This document shows positions 6,035 to 8,841 of a DNA stretch of 8,841 nucleotides, one piece after another (the stretch's first letter is position 1; each line of letters begins with the position of its first letter). The DNA comes from CAYSPT01 sp964432985 (GTDB lineage: Bacteria; Muiribacteriota; CAYSPT01), in the NCBI GenBank assembly GCA_964432985.1, contig CAYSPT010000123.1, forward strand, positions 1-8,841. The letters run 5' to 3'. A model generated the notes under the pieces. It did no database searches and was not told the DNA's origin. It saw only the letters and a list, made by a program, of their open reading frames with translations. The position numbers and the translations under genes were made by a program.

Positions 6035-6631
6035 ATGACGCAGCAACCCGTTTTACCAGCCGGAATTCACCAGGTGCTCGAACGGGCTCTCTGTGATCCC
6101 GAGTTCAAAAAGGAGCTTTTCATCGACCGGCGCCGCGCCATCGTACGTCACGAACTGGAGTTGTCCGAAGAGGAATGGAATGTCCTGGACGCCATTTCCG
6201 ACAGCGATCTTAAAGCTTCAATCCAGGTACTGGAGAAACAACTGGAAAAAATACCTGAAAAAAAGAGAAAAAAACTGGTGATGGGCACCCTGGGAAGAGT
6301 TGCCCTGTACGGAGGCGTTATCGGACTGCTTGCGTCTATCGCTGTTCCATCCTACGGCCACGATGTCAAACGTGGCAGACTCAAGGCCTGCCTGGCCAAC
6401 CTGCGAGTACTGGAAAGCGCCATTAATATGTGGGAGATGGACGCCGATGGAATCATCGAGAGCGGCGTTATCGTCGATGGCGAGCACCAGGCTGGGCCGG
6501 TAGGGAAATTGATCCGCGGGGATTTTGTCAAGAAACTTCCCCGGTGCCGGGAGGGTGGCGTGTACCGGTACGATGCCGGAACCGACACTGTCACATGCTC
6601 AGTTCATGGAACTGTCGAAGATCAGGATTAA
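6035..6631 (+). CDS. Fusion of a NHLP/Nif11-type RiPP-leader-like domain with a type IV pilin-like domain
   Basis: The 198-residue protein starts at ATG 6035, 8 nt after AGGAGGAGG and 15 bp after the radical SAM stop. Residues 11-70 (VLERALCDPEFKKELFIDRR, then LELSEEEWNVLDAI and a Glu/Lys-rich helix) resemble the leader-like domain of Os1348/Franean1_4349-type precursors in the nitrile hydratase-like/Nif11 clan. A basic stretch (KKRKK, 76-80) precedes a hydrophobic helix, 81-105, ending IGLLASIAVPSYG, the classic pilin N-terminal helix end. The head has ACLANLR (C119), then KKLPRC (C171), GGVYRY and TCSVHG (C188), as in pseudopilins ending in CxxGGxYxY...CSxHG. Aligned on IGLLASIAVP, the pilin Glu5 position is Arg88 and no GFTLIE motif exists; G84 is the only plausible prepilin cleavage site. 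A GG at 93-94 is another possible leader end. It may be a pilin-like substrate or partner of the upstream enzyme. Both domain calls are from recognised patterns, not a search. Confidence 0.8.
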   Translation: MTQQPVLPAGIHQVLERALCDPEFKKELFIDRRRAIVRHELELSEEEWNVLDAISDSDLKASIQVLEKQLEKIPEKKRKKLVMGTLGRVALYGGVIGLLASIAVPSYGHDVKRGRLKACLANLRVLESAINMWEMDADGIIESGVIVDGEHQAGPVGKLIRGDFVKKLPRCREGGVYRYDAGTDTVTCSVHGTVEDQD

Positions 6632-6744
6632 CCGTAAATCTCCAGCCGGGATCTGTGTCAGATACAGCCTCCGCCATCTTCACGCACACAAAGAGGAGCA
6701 AAATAATCGTCCTGGTATGGGATAATTCCTGGAGAGGGAAAGCT

Positions 6745-6842
6745 ATGAGTCTGGATACTACCATTTCGTTTTTCGATAGCGTATCAGCCGTGATAATTTA
6801 GAAAAAGCACTTGACGAAGCCTTGAATAAATCTTCTTTATAA
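6745..6842 (+). pseudogene. Small ORF broken by a frame change, overlapping the next gene's start
   Basis: ATG 6745 follows a good ribosome binding site (GGAGAGGG) and opens a frame reading MSLDTTISFFDSVS that hits TAG at 6799. The adjacent frame reads RDNLEKALDEALNKSSL from about 6789 and ends at TAA 6840-6842, sharing its last base with the ATG of the next gene (TAATG). Joined by a one-base shift near 6785-6790 they would make a coherent protein of about 31 residues, translationally coupled to the downstream gene. The alternatives are an 18-residue peptide or chance. I do not recognise a family. Confidence 0.4.
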
Positions 6843-7570
6843 TGAAAAAACGCACTAACAAAACTTCATCTGATTCTCAAAATATAATAGGATCTCTCAA
6901 TGAACAATCTCTGCATTTGTCGATAAAAAGCTGGTATTTGCTCCCGGAAGACCGATCTGAGGTCAGAATCGGACGTTACATCGTTGATGTCGTGCGTCCT
7001 GGAGTCGGCGGCGATCTCCTCATTGAGATTCAAACAAAAAACTTTTCGGCGATCAGAGCGAAACTGAGGAAACTGGTCATTGACCATAATGTGCGGTTGG
7101 TACATCCAATTGCAGGATTAAAATGGATAGTTAAAATCTCACCATCAGGAGGAGAAACAATTAGCAGAAGAAGGTCTCCCAAAAAGGGTAAGTTGATGGA
7201 CATATTCGATGAATTATTGAGGATGCCGGATCTGATCAATGATGACAATTTCACCCTGGAAGTGTTACTAATCGAAGTAGAGGAAATCAGGTGTGATGAT
7301 GGCGAAGGAAGCTGGAGAAGAAAAGGGATCAGCATTAAAGACAGAAGGCTGATTAATGTTGTGGATCGAATTCTGTTTACCAAACGGGAGGATTTTGTAA
7401 GGTTCATACCGACCGACCTCGACATGCCTTTTTCAAATAAAACCTTTGCCAGGCACACCGGTATTTCAGTCTATCAAGCAAGAAGAGCCACCTACACCCT
7501 CAAGCATATGGGGGTAATAGCTGAGGTAGGACGAAATGGCAACGAGTTATTATTCAATCTTGCTCGGTAA
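6842..7570 (+). CDS. PD-(D/E)xK nuclease-like protein with C-terminal winged helix
   Basis: In this 242-residue protein the N-terminal half has the layout of a restriction-endonuclease-like core. E21 sits in an opening helix (LNEQSLHLSIKSWY), D49 in IVDVVR, then LIEIQTK with E62-x-Q64 and K66, then a helix (NFSAIRAKLRKL) and HNVRLVHPIA. The middle has FTLEVLLIEVEEI and SWRRKGISIKDRRL. Residues about 190-242 look like a winged helix (FSNKTFARHTGISVYQARRATYTLKHMGV..., ending LLFNLAR). I have seen this arrangement (LIEIQT-NFS and RRKG-S-DRRL blocks) in conserved bacterial hypothetical proteins with no assigned function. A nuclease activity is inference. ATG 6842 overlaps the TAA of a short upstream frame and has no Shine-Dalgarno sequence of its own, which fits translational coupling. 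Codon use is more AT-rich than in the radical SAM gene, a possible sign of separate origin. Confidence 0.8.
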   Translation: MKKRTNKTSSDSQNIIGSLNEQSLHLSIKSWYLLPEDRSEVRIGRYIVDVVRPGVGGDLLIEIQTKNFSAIRAKLRKLVIDHNVRLVHPIAGLKWIVKISPSGGETISRRRSPKKGKLMDIFDELLRMPDLINDDNFTLEVLLIEVEEIRCDDGEGSWRRKGISIKDRRLINVVDRILFTKREDFVRFIPTDLDMPFSNKTFARHTGISVYQARRATYTLKHMGVIAEVGRNGNELLFNLAR

Positions 7571-7664
7571 AAACTAATTGGTGAGTGTCCAAAAGCTGAG
7601 CAGAGCATCCATTGCATAAAGAAGCTTGAGGCGGAAAAGAAAGTGGAAATACATAAAATATCAA

Positions 7665-7673
7665 TGGTATACT
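7665..7673 (+). promoter_or_regulatory. Extended -10 promoter upstream of the lysine-rich micro-gene
   Basis: TGGTATACT fits the extended -10 pattern TGnTATAAT with one mismatch. It would start transcription near 7680, about 40 nt before the GTG at 7721. No good -35 is visible at 17 nt, as is common for extended -10 promoters. Confidence 0.45.
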
Positions 7674-7720
7674 AAGAACCGAATAAACTATCAGATTCGT
7701 TTAGTGAAGGAGGATGTTAC

Positions 7721-7825
7721 GTGGGCGACAAAGGAAAAAAGGATAAAGGTAAACGGGAAAATCAAAAAAAGGGACAACTCACCCTGAAAGAGAAACGGAA
7801 AAGAAAAAAAGAAAAACGCAGTTAA
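7721..7825 (+). CDS. 34-residue lysine-rich small protein
   Basis: GTG 7721 lies 7 nt after a strong GGAGG (7710-7714). The frame encodes 34 residues starting MGDKGKKDKGKRENQKKGQ, then LTLKEKRKRKKEKRS, and ends at TAA 7823-7825. Half of the residues are Lys or Arg, with only a few hydrophobics. Such a strongly basic, disordered peptide could bind nucleic acid or ribosomes, but this is inference. I recall short proteins starting MGDK with Lys-rich repeats annotated as hypothetical in diverse bacteria, which supports a real gene. An extended -10 lies upstream and a 9-bp hairpin lies 33 bp downstream, so it is probably a monocistronic unit. It is too short for usual length cut-offs and easily missed. 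Confidence 0.75.
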   Translation: MGDKGKKDKGKRENQKKGQLTLKEKRKRKKEKRS

Positions 7826-7857
7826 ATTTCAACGCTTCTTCGACACTATTCTCTTCT

Positions 7858-7881
7858 CCGGACAAGAAAATCCTTGTCCGG
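7858..7881 (+). terminator. 9-bp stem-loop, candidate terminator of the micro-gene
   Basis: CCGGACAAG (7858-7866) and CTTGTCCGG (7873-7881) form a perfect 9-bp stem around the loop AAAATC. It lies 33 bp after the stop of the lysine-rich gene. There is no T-run after it on the plus strand, so it is either a weak or factor-assisted terminator or an RNA-stabilising structure. Confidence 0.5.
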
Positions 7882-7897
7882 GTATCTGAACTGGATA

Positions 7898-8054
7898 CTA
7901 TCGAAAACTCTGCTTGAGGTTTTTCAGGTAGTCTTCGGGTGGAGCATTTGGTCTTCATATCGAGGTTTGAAGCCTGCTTGGATTTTTATTTCTCGATAAT
8001 GCCTTCTTCAACTGTCATTCCCTCCCATTCATCATCCAGTTTCGAGCCTGACAT
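7898..8054 (-). pseudogene. Possible degenerate small gene
   Basis: On the minus strand ATG 8054 opens MSGSKLDDEWEGMTVEEGIIEK before TAA at 7988-7986. The neighbouring frame continues EIKIQAGFKPRYEDQMLHP, and the third frame continues EDYLKNLKQSFR to a TAG at 7900-7898. Joined by two single-base shifts they give a coherent charged protein, which suggests a decayed gene of about 50 residues. There is no ribosome binding site, and I do not recognise a family. Chance is a real alternative. Confidence 0.3.
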
Positions 8055-8112
8055 AAAAACTGGACCGATTCCGATGTTATGGTACAGTCAGTAACGTCAA
8101 ATGCACAGTATT

Positions 8113-8143
8113 TTGATTGAGCTTGTTATCTGTGCAATATAAT
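8113..8143 (+). promoter_or_regulatory. Candidate promoter of the methyltransferase-like gene
   Basis: A perfect -10, TATAAT (8138-8143), has TTGATT (8113-8118) 19 nt upstream, or TTGAGC (8117-8122) at 15 nt. Neither spacing is ideal. Transcription would start near 8150 and leave a leader of about 25 nt. Confidence 0.45.
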
Positions 8144-8174
8144 AAGCGCGAAGATAAGTTGAAATTCTATTTAT

Positions 8175-8822
8175 ATGACGATAGACAGCACGCAAAGAAC
8201 AATCATTGAGGCTCTCAAGACGTTGAACTTGCCTGTGGACGCCAGAATTCTCGAGCTGGGAATGGGACGGGGCGGCCATACTAAACTCATCAGAAATGCG
8301 TATCCGGATTCCTGGATTACCGGGTACGACCTGTTCAAGATGTGGATAGAAAACAAGCCCCGGTGGCACTCACCGGCGGTAGATCTCGTCTCGGAAGAGC
8401 GCTACGAGGACATTACCCGCGTGGTTCGGGAAGAAGACCGATGCTCGTATGACATGGTCACCCTGGGCAACTACCGCAGTCCCCTGGCTAACATGTTTGG
8501 ACTGGAAGATGAAACAGCCTACAGGATACTTCTGGAATCTATGGTGTATTATCTCCGGTTCAAGGGTGTGATCCAGCTGGTCATCAAGACCAATACCTGC
8601 AAAACCCCGGCGCAGAAATGCTTCGCCAAGCGCACATTGTTCAAAAGACGGTACCATAATCCAGATATGAATTCCTTCCAGGCAAATGACAGAATCGTCG
8701 ATTCTACTATAGGTATTCTGAAATCACTCGATCTGGAGAATATCATAGTACGCGAACACCCGGACGACTGCCCGATTGAGACCGGCTGTTTGCGCTCGGA
8801 AAAATCGGCCGGCCATTCTTGA
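8175..8822 (+). CDS. Class I SAM-dependent methyltransferase-like protein
   Basis: The 215-residue product has a Rossmann-type motif I (RILELGMGRGGHT, residues 24-36; glycines 29, 31, 33 and 34) and a following strand WITGYDL whose D52 is the expected ribose-binding acidic residue. Later strands, YDMVTLGNYRSPLANM (about 94-109) and FKGVIQLVIKTNT, fit the second half of the fold. The motif IV residues of DNA or RNA methylases (DPPY/NPPY) are absent, so the substrate is unknown. The C-terminal part (AKRTLFKRRYHNPDMNSF) is basic. ATG 8175 follows a TATAAT promoter by about 30 nt but lacks a good Shine-Dalgarno sequence. No in-frame upstream start is evident. It is a single gene in the visible window, ending at TGA 18 bp before the window end, so its downstream neighbour is not visible. 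Confidence 0.75.
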   Translation: MTIDSTQRTIIEALKTLNLPVDARILELGMGRGGHTKLIRNAYPDSWITGYDLFKMWIENKPRWHSPAVDLVSEERYEDITRVVREEDRCSYDMVTLGNYRSPLANMFGLEDETAYRILLESMVYYLRFKGVIQLVIKTNTCKTPAQKCFAKRTLFKRRYHNPDMNSFQANDRIVDSTIGILKSLDLENIIVREHPDDCPIETGCLRSEKSAGHS

Positions 8823-8841
8823 AATAATCGGCCACCCATTA

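Larger units (their letters stand above)
7826..8174. other. 349-bp gap between micro-gene and methyltransferase-like gene
   Basis: This gap holds the stem-loop 7858-7881, the doubtful decayed frames 7898-8054 and the promoter before 8175. Beyond these I see no RNA gene or repeat. Confidence 0.5.

Noticed and set aside
5812..6046. Two minus-strand frames with perfect LTALLA and SAYCAF repeats
   Set aside because: They are reverse readings of the 18-bp array in the radical SAM gene, have no ribosome binding site, and the plus frame has a clear domain context.
6811..6843. TTGACG...TATAAT promoter before the nuclease-like gene
   Set aside because: The spacer is 21 nt and the -10 overlaps the start codon, so the transcript would begin inside the gene.
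7573..7674. Open frame reading IGECPKAEQSIHCIKK... to VY and TAA
   Set aside because: It is protein-like and holds two Cys, but has no start codon or ribosome binding site; at most a remnant, not supportable as a gene.

Overview
This window is a bacterial chromosome segment with moderately GC-rich genes separated by long AT-richer gaps. Genes lie on both strands, several gaps hold gene remnants, and only one pair looks like a tight operon. The protein set (a DUF4197 lipobox-free exported protein, a QEGLA/MATCAP-type metallopeptidase, a cobalamin-type radical SAM enzyme, a pilin-like protein and ORF6N-domain genes) would fit a Desulfobacterota/deltaproteobacterial-type genome. That assignment rests on gene content alone and is low confidence.

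Layout. 3-401 is the 3' end of a conserved gene of unknown function. 402-1263 is a gene graveyard: it holds the last ~50 codons of an ABC transporter ATPase (about 579-740, +) and a frameshifted, internally deleted ORF6N-domain gene (about 851-1061, -). 1264-2343 encodes a DUF1704/MATCAP-like zinc carboxypeptidase with an intact HExxxH motif. 2344-2942 has no convincing gene apart from a doubtful small minus-strand ORF. 2943-3710 encodes a secreted DUF4197 protein. It runs convergently into a second, intact-looking ORF6N gene (3707-4126, -); their stop codons share one CTAG.

The most interesting part is 4277-6631. A B12-binding-type radical SAM protein is followed 15 bp later, behind a strong ribosome binding site, by a 198-residue chimera. 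The N-terminal third of the chimera resembles a Nif11/NHLP-type (Os1348/Franean1_4349-like) RiPP leader. Its C-terminal two thirds resemble a type IV pilin or pseudopilin, including the hydrophobic helix with IGLLASIAVP and a Cys-containing head, but lacking the pilin Glu5. The pair suggests, as inference only, that a radical SAM enzyme is recruited by a leader domain to modify a pilin-like substrate. The radical SAM gene also carries tandem repeats at both ends: 7-residue units near the N-terminus and four perfect 18-bp units in a lysine/alanine/serine tail.

6632-8841 holds a broken small ORF that overlaps the start of a PD-(D/E)xK-like plus winged-helix protein (6842-7570). It is followed by a 34-codon lysine-rich micro-gene (7721-7825) with its own extended -10 promoter and a downstream hairpin, a degenerate minus-strand stretch, and a class I SAM methyltransferase-like gene (8175-8822) with a TATAAT promoter.
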